From positions 1 through 40,395 of IMG/VR virus record IMGVR_UViG_3300020317_000004: a DNA stretch of 40,395 bases, one strand, 5' to 3'. Within the stretch, counting starts at the first letter, position 1, and every line of letters starts with the position of its first letter. The position numbers and the translations under genes are program-made. Source of the DNA: a virus. The notes under the pieces were generated by a model, which was given only the letters and a program-made list of their open reading frames with translations, was not told where the DNA came from and searched no databases. Of this stretch, positions 8,463-17,813 are shown piece by piece.

Positions 8463-8470
8463 TATTTATA
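8463..8470 (-). promoter_or_regulatory. T4-type late promoter core TATAAATA, upstream of the 589-aa fibre gene
   Basis: This is an exact TATAAATA on the minus strand, 27 bases before the start at 8435. It lies in the 46-base gap after the propeller gene stop. No terminator hairpin is visible in the gap, so read-through from the 35-8.5 kb unit is likely and this site would add transcripts. Confidence 0.78.
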
Positions 8471-8481
8471 TGATTATCAAT

Positions 8482-11253
8482 TTATATTGGTTTAATAACA
8501 AATTTATTTCTTGTGGTATATACATCCATCATTCCATTATTACCCAATGTTATAAATTTATCCCCTTCAGGAGTAAAATGAATATCTGCCATATTTTTAT
8601 TATTTGGTCCAGTTAATAAATATTCATGGGTATTGAATGTGCTACCAGAGAATGGATTTGTAATCGTATACTCTCGCAAGAAACCCTTGTTACTTGGACC
8701 ACCAATAATTATCATTTTATTCTCAGAATCGTTTAATGCCATACCAGTAATCAGACTATAATCAGGCAGTGTTGAAAAAGCAGAATCATATACTGCACTG
8801 TAAATTTCATTTGAATCTGCTAGATTATATCTATGAACTTTCTGAGCGGTAGTGGTTCTATTTTCAATAACATACATCTGTTTTCCATCAGATGTTAATG
8901 TTACGTCATTCAGTCGATTTGGTGAAATATGAGTATCCAAATTTAAGTACTTTTGTGTTTGTACCGTAACTGCTGAATTTAAATCGGCACTATCATTATT
9001 TGCTGCACTACTATTAGTAAGTTGAAATGATTGTATTTGAGTTTCAGTAGTTTTTGGAAGATAGATAGTAGTTTCATTCTCATTAAGTTCAAATCCAGCA
9101 TTAGCAGAAACATTTGTTACACCAAGTGTTGATCTTTCTACATCAAAAGTTGCAGTTGAAACATCGTATGGGGTTGACATACTATATTGTCTTATTATTG
9201 AAGAATTTGATAAATAAAATTTTGTTCCGATTCTATTCATTTTAAAATGTTTTAGTCTTGGTGAAGTAACAATTTGAGGTGAACGTCTTGTATATGATCC
9301 ATCCCAAGGTTGGATTATTCCAGCATCATTTTCCACAGTTGTTATATCATATGCTGTGGACATTGTGAATTCATAAACGTAATTTGTATCATTATCCCAA
9401 ATAAATATGGAACTTCCATCTGGTTTAAGTTCTATTCCCCAACAACTATATAATTTTGATTCTGTGACATTATCTGTATTTGGACTTTTTTGACCTATAC
9501 CATGGCTAACTGTAGCAGTAGGAGTTGCTGATGATATTAGCCAAGGAGTTGTTAATGTGTATTGTTTTAACTGTCCTTTATTATAAGCACATCCCCATAA
9601 AATATATAATTTAGTACCATCACCAGAAATTGTAAAACATTGAGGATATGCGGAATGTATAAAATCATATTGAATTCTATACCCAACAATTCTAAGTATT
9701 TGGTTTATCAGTAACCGTATTGGGTTTTTGTTAAAATGTGCAGCCCTTCTATATGTTGGAAAAGGACTATACCCTTCTGGTAATATTTCTCTGAAGTGTT
9801 CAGTAATTGTAGAATGTGTTGAATTAGTTTGGACATATCCTCCACCATATCTACTATTATTATAGTAACCAGTTACGCCGCGAGGCCAATAAAATCTTTT
9901 TGTGGATTCAAAAATAGAGAACGACCCCACATAATTTGCAGTGCATATTTGATCTTTATGACTCAAATCATGTTGTTTAATTCCATTAGCATCCATAATA
10001 TAATAATGTTTACCATCTTTTGATAAATGTGTGGTAAAAGTATTATCATATATATCTGTTTGGGGATACCATCTTGGTATAAAACTCCATGAATAAGCAA
10101 TATATGTGTAATCTCTAATTTGTCTGTTCGCTGATTGAGAAACAGTCACAGGATTTTGAATATTTGCGTTCTCATAATAATCAGTTTTATAATATGCAGA
10201 ATCATCTAATTCATATGGATTTGTAAGATCATATTGATATATATTATTATGGCCTTTATCTGCCAAAAATAATCTAGTACCAGAATCGTTAAAATCTAAA
10301 CCATACAAATTACTTGAATTTATTGCTTCTGTAATGCTGTTTGAAATTCCTAAATTATTATATATGCCTAATGATTTATTTGGAGTAGAATTTGAGAACA
10401 ATGAATCAACCCCATAAGGATTGTTAAGATTATATTGATTTACCGTTCTTCCACTACTTGAGTTATTCACAGCAAATAATTTTTTACCAGATATATTACC
10501 AGTTGATGGTGAAGAATCAACATCATTAAAAACAATCCCTTGACAATTTGTTAAAAGTCTTAACGGTGATGATACCTTATATTTTACGTCTGGTGCGCCT
10601 AATCCAATGTAATCATAAAAGTCTGGAATATTCCCAAATGTAACATGTGCTTGAGTTGGGGTATATTCAAGTGTAAAATAAAAACTATTTTCAAGATAGT
10701 TTGAATCTAAATTGCTTTTTTTTGGCAATCCACTTTTTCCATTGCCTGTAGCGATTTTTCCAGTAAATTTATAAACATCATTTGTAATTTCTTCTGTATA
10801 TTCAGAATAATCATAATCTCCTGATGTTCTAGAAAGAACTGGTGTTACTGTATATTCGTTTCCAGAACCAACTAATTTTGAAATTGTTGGATTAAGTCTT
10901 TGGTTTGATGGACGATTTGCTATTGACCCTTTAGATACATGTGCAACCCATTCAGTATCCATGTTAAAAAGATCAACATTATCAAGAATTCCAAGACTTG
11001 TACTAGTCAAGTGTTGTGCTGTCCAAGTTATAAGATTAGCATCAGAATCGTATTTATTGAGACTTACAATAGGTGTGTATGGGTCTGCATTTGGCGAAAA
11101 AGTAGAATCAAATGTTGAGAGATATATATCATCTTTATACTCTACTTTTTTAATTTCTTCATGTATAGCCCCAACTGTTACATAATTTTGATTAAGGTAC
11201 ATTTTAAATTTTCTTGCGTCAGAATCGTAATATACTTGATATTCTTCTGGCAT
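8482..11253 (-). CDS. Probable beta-propeller fibre/adhesin protein, 923 aa
   Basis: The N-terminal ~230 residues are a unique beta-rich domain (PEEYQVYYDSDARKFKMYL). From about residue 235 to the end I count ten repeats of the form (F/L)xxDGTK(L/M)(Y/F)(I/V)...(I/V)xQYxL(T/S)(T/N)PYD(I/V)STA. Examples are DFNDSGTRLFLADKG, TISGDGTKLYILWG, ELKPDGSSIFIWDN and TLTSDGKQMYVIEN. This is the YVTN/NHL-like blade pattern, so one large or two smaller propellers are expected. Some repeats are separated by long insertions (around residues 385-520). Propellers in phage tails usually bind surface glycans or proteins, so a receptor-binding role is plausible. The start overlaps the stop of the 2186-aa gene as TAATG, with a G-rich tract just upstream. 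No catalytic residues are apparent. Confidence 0.82.
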   Translation of the reverse strand: MPEEYQVYYDSDARKFKMYLNQNYVTVGAIHEEIKKVEYKDDIYLSTFDSTFSPNADPYTPIVSLNKYDSDANLITWTAQHLTSTSLGILDNVDLFNMDTEWVAHVSKGSIANRPSNQRLNPTISKLVGSGNEYTVTPVLSRTSGDYDYSEYTEEITNDVYKFTGKIATGNGKSGLPKKSNLDSNYLENSFYFTLEYTPTQAHVTFGNIPDFYDYIGLGAPDVKYKVSSPLRLLTNCQGIVFNDVDSSPSTGNISGKKLFAVNNSSSGRTVNQYNLNNPYGVDSLFSNSTPNKSLGIYNNLGISNSITEAINSSNLYGLDFNDSGTRLFLADKGHNNIYQYDLTNPYELDDSAYYKTDYYENANIQNPVTVSQSANRQIRDYTYIAYSWSFIPRWYPQTDIYDNTFTTHLSKDGKHYYIMDANGIKQHDLSHKDQICTANYVGSFSIFESTKRFYWPRGVTGYYNNSRYGGGYVQTNSTHSTITEHFREILPEGYSPFPTYRRAAHFNKNPIRLLINQILRIVGYRIQYDFIHSAYPQCFTISGDGTKLYILWGCAYNKGQLKQYTLTTPWLISSATPTATVSHGIGQKSPNTDNVTESKLYSCWGIELKPDGSSIFIWDNDTNYVYEFTMSTAYDITTVENDAGIIQPWDGSYTRRSPQIVTSPRLKHFKMNRIGTKFYLSNSSIIRQYSMSTPYDVSTATFDVERSTLGVTNVSANAGFELNENETTIYLPKTTETQIQSFQLTNSSAANNDSADLNSAVTVQTQKYLNLDTHISPNRLNDVTLTSDGKQMYVIENRTTTAQKVHRYNLADSNEIYSAVYDSAFSTLPDYSLITGMALNDSENKMIIIGGPSNKGFLREYTITNPFSGSTFNTHEYLLTGPNNKNMADIHFTPEGDKFITLGNNGMMDVYTTRNKFVIKPI

Positions 11254-14200
11254 TATATTATACCCCCCGTTTGAGAAGATACGATAGGATCAAATATCAT
11301 ACTAGTTGAATCAAAATCAGGTGGAATACTATCTAAGGTTATATACCTCATGAATTGTATATCGCCAACCCAAGATATATCTAAACCGCTTGTGCCGTTA
11401 TATTGAAATGAAATTTCCATCGGTGTAGCAGATGAATCTGTTGGTCTTGATAAACTATTTACAATTGGCCTCTTATTTTCAGAATCTACAGATTTTCCAA
11501 TAAAATGTAAATGAGAACTTCTATGCATGTTGGACTCTGATATATCATATGCTTTAATATAGAAGGTTTTGTTGTCACCATCATGACCTATTTGTAGAAT
11601 AGAAGTTTTATAATTTTCAATAGAATATGACCAATTAATACTATCTCCTATATCATCAGAATCTTTAAGGTGTATCAAAAAACTTGGTCTCGCGAAAGCC
11701 AGATTAGAATCTGGTTGATATATGTATGTGTGATCATCTCCTGTTATAGTTCCAATATATGAACCACTTGATTCTTGAACTAATGGAGAATTAAATCCAC
11801 CGAAGCCATCAGATTCATATATAGGCATAGTTTTCCTGATAGGTCTGTAGTTTGAATCTTCAACTAATCCCAATGTCATGTTTTGTGGTCTTGGTGCAAC
11901 ATCTGCATTAGTGTATTGCCAAGCAGCAGGTGGCGCACCATTGATTTTGAAAGGCATCTTGAAATCAATATTAGCACCCTCACCAAATACCTCAGTACCA
12001 TATTGTTCACTTGAATTATCATCAACTAATATAGTATAAGCACTTTCTAGAGCATTTGGTAAAATACCTACTTTGCGCCATGATTTAACATCAGCAGTGT
12101 ATGGGCTATTTTCATTTGCTAAAATGGATGACCCATCATGTGCCGTTAGAAAAACATCATCTGGTTCTTTTGTAAGTTTGTCACCAAACCCAAATTCTGT
12201 TAAAAATTGTGCAGCGTAATCACCACTTCTTTTTTGATTTCTAGTTAAACGAAATTCTTTTAGCAAAAAATCTCCATATATATCTTCATAAATTCCAAGA
12301 GTAGGATTCCAAGAGTCTTTTTTATTAAACATGATGTTATCTGTAATAATCAGAGAATTTATGTCTAAATTTATTGAACTACTATCTACCTTTATACCAC
12401 CTATATAAGTTCTCATTACGTTAGAGTCTCCACTGTAGTTTAAAGATGTGGAGAACCAATTCCCTAAAGTATAAGGTACATTATGTAATTTATCTTGCGA
12501 AGTGCCGTGTGTTATAGTACCATCAGTGCTATAACTAAGTACAGTATCTACAATTTGAGGATTTATGATTAAATGTGTACTACTATCATCTTTTATCGTG
12601 GGTGCTGAATCAATAGTATATTTGAGAGGATACTTATTACTATCATGGATAATAAAATCTCTAATGTAACGAAATTTATTTCCTGCTGCATAATCATCTA
12701 TGTACCACTCTGACATAGAATTTCCTGTAGTAAAAGTTGTATCTACCGTACCTTGATTTATTAAAAGTTTTCCTTCAAATGTTGGAGAATTAGTAGGGTT
12801 AAGTAAATCATATGTTGGACCAAAATCTTTTTGAAAAACACAATCTTTAATTATAATTTCATTAACATTAACTTTACTGTTTTTAAAAGACGAATTATTA
12901 TTTCTATTTGGAACTAACCATGATTTATAGTTTGTAAATATACATCCTTCAAATTTTATGATATTCGCTGATGTTCCTGCATTGGTAGATGATTCATATG
13001 TTCTCCACCCAATGTCTTTATTATCAAAGTCAAAAATGCATTTAAATGCAATACCATGTGCGCTTTTAAAAATAATATCAGGGTTAATTTTATGATGTGC
13101 TGCTTTCTTGATATTCATAAATGCAAGTTGAGTATTTGATGTAGTTGCTTCATCAAAAATTCTATGTACTTTAATTTTCAATTCTACATCATTAGGATTA
13201 TCTGTTGTACCACAAATTAAAAATCCTACGTCAAAAAAGATACTAGTCTTGTCTCTAAAATTAACTTGAGTACCATTCTGTGAAGCCGAAACTTCATATT
13301 TTCCAGTAGGTAGGACTAAAGCATCACCTTCAGATAATCCCGCCAGAGCCGTTTTTATATCAGTATTTTGACCACCAGAATAATGTACTATAGACCCTCC
13401 AGTTTTAGCAACATAGTCTGTTGCATATTGCAATCCAGTTTGTTCACCTCTATTATTTCTTACTGCTTCAGCGATTGTAACAGAGCAGTCTTTAAAATCA
13501 CTATACATTTGAGGATTATATAATAAACTAGATTTTAAAGTCCCTTCCCAAGTAACACCAAGAGAGTCCATACCAAATGCACCATCTCCAGAAGAACTTG
13601 AAGAATTTCTATCAGCAGAAGGGATAGTTTCTATTAAATCAACTGGATCAAGTTGCCATGAATTAGCACCTAGCCTGACCTTTGAATGAGAATGTACACA
13701 ATATTTTCTATGTTCAAAATTGTCAAAAAGTCTTCCCCTTTTAAATTTGTGCATCAGTGCTAGAGACGTATGCATAGCCGCTTTGTTTACATCAGACCTA
13801 ACCCCAGATACTCTCTGTGCGCTTCTTGTTTCAATAAAATATGGTTTATCACTGAAAGGCCAACTTGTACCATATTTTGAAATATACTCTGCTGGTGCTA
13901 AACCTTGAGAACCATCAATAGATAACATTATTTGGTTTAATATTCTAAAATTAAAAGACCTATCTTGAGGATCAGCCGTTGTTCCTGGATACCACGATGT
14001 GTAATATGCCCTGAATGAAACGGCAATGTTTTGGTTCAAATATGGCGAATAGGCGTTACCTCTATGATCAGGTTCTATGATCATTCCACCTACGTCTACG
14101 CCGTTTGAGTTATGATTTTGCGGGTAATAACTTTCTGGTGGTCCAGGCCATTGAGATGGTCTAATAGTACCAAACTTGCTGGCTTGTCGGTTATATTGAT

Positions 14201-17200
14201 TTTCAGGTATTTGACTATCAGGCATTTCTAAATTATCATTGATCCAATCCATATTACTTATAACACCCCCCACATTCTTATGTGTACCTAAACGACCACC
14301 TAAACCTCCGAATACACCATCAATTATTAGGGCGTCTTTTTTAAGAGTATTAATATATGGTTGAATATTATTAATTACTTTAAATTGATTAAAAGTACCT
14401 TCACCATCGTCGTGCCGATAGTCTGACCCATGATTCTGACCCCTCGTATCGCTAACGGCAGGAAGTACCTTGCTTCCATCCGAAGCAGCAACCTTTTCTC
14501 CCTTTTTTAACATAATACTATAAGGAGCATCATTCTCAGGAAAATCTACATAACCGACATATGCAGCACTCGCGAATATATAAATTCTACTATCTGGTTC
14601 TGATATGATATAAGATACACGCTCACTTCCAAAATCCTTAACTATAGGGTATACATCTGTTTGATATGCCGAAGCACCAAATCCATCGTCACCTAATCCC
14701 CCTCTAGGGACAAATTTATCAGGAGCAATTGAAGCAAAATCCTGTGGATGTGGGGCTGTTGGAAAACCATCCCCCATATCCCCAGTTCCAGAAGGACGTT
14801 TGAGATCATAACTAACCCTATTGATATGGTTGTCAAGATAGGGTGGATCATACTTATAATCTGAATAATAGTGGGCTGATCTGTGCCTTCTAAGTGAAGA
14901 CCATGCACCTGTAGAACCACTTCTACCATCACCAGAGTATCTATCTATCGGTCTGTTGAAAGGCGTGGTGCCATAATAATCATGTGAGTTATCATTTATG
15001 GAATAAGAATAAAGACCATCAATTCTAAAGTTACTCGCTTGTCCATATGTTTCACTAACAAATTGCCCATCAGTATACATATAAGGGTGAACACCGATTT
15101 TAGATGTTTCAAAAAGAGTTAAATATACTGGACAGTTTGTTCTATGATATTTATGAGTATTAGTTTTGGCAAGTTCTGGCCCATAGAATACTGATTTTTG
15201 AGCGAACCACATACCAGTGTAATTAGCAGGATGACCACTTCTATTATCAGCAGGGTCTATTTCAATGTAATAAGTTTTAGTGCCACCTTTTTGTATTGAT
15301 ACATTATCAATATAACTATAATTTCCAGCAGAAAAAACTCTCGCCCCGCCTAATAAATCTCCTCTAGAACCATGATTTCTATTTATTGTGTCGCTTTTAC
15401 TAAGCGCGATGTATGCGCTATTTGTCTCGGCTACAGGGTCAACTGAAGCAGGTGTAAGACAGTCAACTATTTCTTGGTGTGTCCAAGGATCATAGTCACT
15501 TCCTAAACTAGAATTCCATCTATCCCCCCAATATGTTGTTAATCCACCTACTGGTTGTCCCGGAGTTGATCCAGATTGTAAATACTGCCCTTTATTATTC
15601 TCATGCCACGCTTTTACAAAATCGACTGTCCACTTTTCTTGTTTTAGCCCAATATTTTCTGATATTCCATCAGTTTGTTTAACCTTATATGACGCCAATC
15701 CACCAAATTTAAGACCAGTTCCAAGACTACTAAAAAGACTAGCGTTACCTTTCGCAACACCATTGCGCACCCAATTAGCAGGTGCGGTGTTATATGCATG
15801 AGAACGATTATTGGGGTCATCTTCCAGAAAAAATGATCCTAATGGTGCTGGCTTGCATTCATTTCGGAGTGGTGCAGCCGAAAGAAAATCTTCTGAATTT
15901 TTTATGGAATATCCATGCTCACCATATCCTGCGATTGGTAAATGATCATCAGTATACCAACGATCTGGTCTTCTAAATGCAAGATCATACGCTTCTGGAT
16001 ATTTATTAACATGCTGATAATAAGCCGCAAACCACCATTGCTTAATCGGATTTGGATAAACTTCGCTAATTGGGCCACCAGCGTCATCTCGGTTCCGTCT
16101 TCCACCGCTAAAATAACGATTGTTCCCCACATTAATATTTCCGTCCTTGAATTGTGGCATCCACATCCATCTAAGACTGTATCCGTACCATTGCGAATAG
16201 TGTTCAACATCATAAGCAGGAGTGTAACCATCTGCATGAGTATATCCAGTAATATTTTGCTTACTTGCACTGGGAATATTTTCGTTTAAACCATCGTAAA
16301 AATGTTGTGGTCTATAACCACCAACGGCATTCGCCATAGTATATTTTGCAACCAATCGCGCATTTGCATTATCTCCACCCATCCCACCACCTGAACCAAA
16401 ACACCAAAGAGGGAATCCAGTATATCCATTGTTAAACTTGCTGTTGGAATATTTATATATGTGGTGTATAAGATTAATAGGGCGTCTTGTTACTTTACTT
16501 ACCTCTTGTTCACCGTCAACAGTGCAATTTTCATTTGTATATGCTAGTTTGCTTAACTTTTGAACAGTAGGATAATCATAATAATAGTTCCAAGACCCAT
16601 CTTGCTCATTATTCAATGTACTGTAAGGAAATATATCGGTATTATAATTCTCAGCACCATCTGATCTATTTCTAGTAGATGAATCTAGCATTGAAGGTGA
16701 ATTTGTAAATGTTGCATTACTCAAATCTTCAAAAGAAGTCAAAGCCCATTGCCTAGCAGGTAGAGATTTAGTAATAGAATTAGAGCCTTGATAATTACTA
16801 TCAATCCATAATCTAACTCTTCCTGGATCAGTGTTTACGTCCCAAGAAATTGTATGAATATCATTATCCGCTGGTGCTGGAACTATTAATGATGGTCCAT
16901 CATTACCACCCGCTGATAATTTTAAATCAGCCCCAGAGTTTATAGTTTGTAATTGTACTCTATTTACTGGCCCACCCATGAAAAATAAAGTTTTATCTGT
17001 TGGTGACATTGTTGTTTGAACAGTCCATGAAGAAGGGACTTTTCTGTCCATAGTAAAAATATTCATAAAACCTTCATCAATAATATATTTAACAGATGCT
17101 CCATCATCAGGAGTTCTAGTTAATTCAACAGAATCTCCGTTTTTCCATAATTCATAATTAAACCCATCAAATGTAAGTGCATTATGCGTCCAAGTTTTTG

Positions 17201-17813
17201 CATCAAGACTACTGGCATTAGATGTATATTGAACTCCGTTTACAATAATTCCTTCTTCATTTAGTACTAAAATATCTTTAAATTTATCCACTACAGAAAA
17301 AAGAGTGTCATTTATCGCAGAGTTTTCTTTACGATACCAAAATTCAATAGTAAATGGTGAAAATAATACCATACTATCAAGGCTACTATCAACAGTAATA
17401 AAGTCAAGACTACTATCAAAAAACAATGAACTATTTCCATTCTTATATGGTCCATGTTTAACTGATTGAGTACGACCATATTGAGTGATTGTATGGGAAT
17501 CTGAAGAAAAATCTAAAATAGAAGAAACTCTTGGGTTTGCTATATCAAATATTGAAAAATGATCAGCAGTACTTTTATTCATCCAGAATTCTATACTAAA
17601 AGAATCTCTTACCCCAGGAGATAAAAAATCAAAAAATGTACTATCTAACTTTAAATGTGTACCATCATCAAAATCATAAGAAAATGATGATGTGGTACTT
17701 AAATCAAAAAATCTGTAAATAGCATTATTTTCTTTTACTACTGCCTCATCGCCCTCAACTACATCAACCGAAGATATGTCGGCCTCTGTATCACATATTT
17801 GAATATTACTCAT
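11253..17813 (-). CDS. Large adhesin with LamG-like domains, a long unassigned centre and a beta-helix, 2186 aa
   Basis: The N-terminal 365 residues hold three concanavalin/LamG-like segments: SFSIEFWMNK near residue 70, FTIEFWYRK near 155 with WTHNALTFDGFNYELWKNG, and SWTVQTTMSP near 260 with DNDIHTISWDVNTDPGRVRLWIDSNY. Residues ~390-1470 are unlike any family I can name. They are exceptionally rich in Tyr, Trp, His, Asn and Gly, have no repeats, and contain scattered Cys. Residues ~1475-1800 read as a pectate-lyase-type right-handed beta-helix (DIKTALAGLSEGDALVLPTG onset, then short hydrophobic rungs). After it comes a further LamG-like piece (YTLGNWFSTSLNYSGDSN) and a C-terminal beta domain. 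The role is probably binding or degrading a host surface polymer, by analogy. The ATG follows the giant gene's TAA directly, and its ribosome site GGAGA lies in that gene's last codons. Confidence 0.8.
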   Translation of the reverse strand: MSNIQICDTEADISSVDVVEGDEAVVKENNAIYRFFDLSTTSSFSYDFDDGTHLKLDSTFFDFLSPGVRDSFSIEFWMNKSTADHFSIFDIANPRVSSILDFSSDSHTITQYGRTQSVKHGPYKNGNSSLFFDSSLDFITVDSSLDSMVLFSPFTIEFWYRKENSAINDTLFSVVDKFKDILVLNEEGIIVNGVQYTSNASSLDAKTWTHNALTFDGFNYELWKNGDSVELTRTPDDGASVKYIIDEGFMNIFTMDRKVPSSWTVQTTMSPTDKTLFFMGGPVNRVQLQTINSGADLKLSAGGNDGPSLIVPAPADNDIHTISWDVNTDPGRVRLWIDSNYQGSNSITKSLPARQWALTSFEDLSNATFTNSPSMLDSSTRNRSDGAENYNTDIFPYSTLNNEQDGSWNYYYDYPTVQKLSKLAYTNENCTVDGEQEVSKVTRRPINLIHHIYKYSNSKFNNGYTGFPLWCFGSGGGMGGDNANARLVAKYTMANAVGGYRPQHFYDGLNENIPSASKQNITGYTHADGYTPAYDVEHYSQWYGYSLRWMWMPQFKDGNINVGNNRYFSGGRRNRDDAGGPISEVYPNPIKQWWFAAYYQHVNKYPEAYDLAFRRPDRWYTDDHLPIAGYGEHGYSIKNSEDFLSAAPLRNECKPAPLGSFFLEDDPNNRSHAYNTAPANWVRNGVAKGNASLFSSLGTGLKFGGLASYKVKQTDGISENIGLKQEKWTVDFVKAWHENNKGQYLQSGSTPGQPVGGLTTYWGDRWNSSLGSDYDPWTHQEIVDCLTPASVDPVAETNSAYIALSKSDTINRNHGSRGDLLGGARVFSAGNYSYIDNVSIQKGGTKTYYIEIDPADNRSGHPANYTGMWFAQKSVFYGPELAKTNTHKYHRTNCPVYLTLFETSKIGVHPYMYTDGQFVSETYGQASNFRIDGLYSYSINDNSHDYYGTTPFNRPIDRYSGDGRSGSTGAWSSLRRHRSAHYYSDYKYDPPYLDNHINRVSYDLKRPSGTGDMGDGFPTAPHPQDFASIAPDKFVPRGGLGDDGFGASAYQTDVYPIVKDFGSERVSYIISEPDSRIYIFASAAYVGYVDFPENDAPYSIMLKKGEKVAASDGSKVLPAVSDTRGQNHGSDYRHDDGEGTFNQFKVINNIQPYINTLKKDALIIDGVFGGLGGRLGTHKNVGGVISNMDWINDNLEMPDSQIPENQYNRQASKFGTIRPSQWPGPPESYYPQNHNSNGVDVGGMIIEPDHRGNAYSPYLNQNIAVSFRAYYTSWYPGTTADPQDRSFNFRILNQIMLSIDGSQGLAPAEYISKYGTSWPFSDKPYFIETRSAQRVSGVRSDVNKAAMHTSLALMHKFKRGRLFDNFEHRKYCVHSHSKVRLGANSWQLDPVDLIETIPSADRNSSSSSGDGAFGMDSLGVTWEGTLKSSLLYNPQMYSDFKDCSVTIAEAVRNNRGEQTGLQYATDYVAKTGGSIVHYSGGQNTDIKTALAGLSEGDALVLPTGKYEVSASQNGTQVNFRDKTSIFFDVGFLICGTTDNPNDVELKIKVHRIFDEATTSNTQLAFMNIKKAAHHKINPDIIFKSAHGIAFKCIFDFDNKDIGWRTYESSTNAGTSANIIKFEGCIFTNYKSWLVPNRNNNSSFKNSKVNVNEIIIKDCVFQKDFGPTYDLLNPTNSPTFEGKLLINQGTVDTTFTTGNSMSEWYIDDYAAGNKFRYIRDFIIHDSNKYPLKYTIDSAPTIKDDSSTHLIINPQIVDTVLSYSTDGTITHGTSQDKLHNVPYTLGNWFSTSLNYSGDSNVMRTYIGGIKVDSSSINLDINSLIITDNIMFNKKDSWNPTLGIYEDIYGDFLLKEFRLTRNQKRSGDYAAQFLTEFGFGDKLTKEPDDVFLTAHDGSSILANENSPYTADVKSWRKVGILPNALESAYTILVDDNSSEQYGTEVFGEGANIDFKMPFKINGAPPAAWQYTNADVAPRPQNMTLGLVEDSNYRPIRKTMPIYESDGFGGFNSPLVQESSGSYIGTITGDDHTYIYQPDSNLAFARPSFLIHLKDSDDIGDSINWSYSIENYKTSILQIGHDGDNKTFYIKAYDISESNMHRSSHLHFIGKSVDSENKRPIVNSLSRPTDSSATPMEISFQYNGTSGLDISWVGDIQFMRYITLDSIPPDFDSTSMIFDPIVSSQTGGII

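Noticed and set aside
8436-8481. Transcription terminator between the propeller and cupredoxin fibre genes
   Set aside because: The gap is AT-rich but shows no stable inverted repeat followed by a T run on the minus strand. Only the late promoter core is supported.
16450-16457. TATAAATA on the minus strand inside the 2186-aa gene
   Set aside because: It is more than 1.3 kb inside the coding region with no gene start nearby, so it is probably a chance match in AT-rich DNA.
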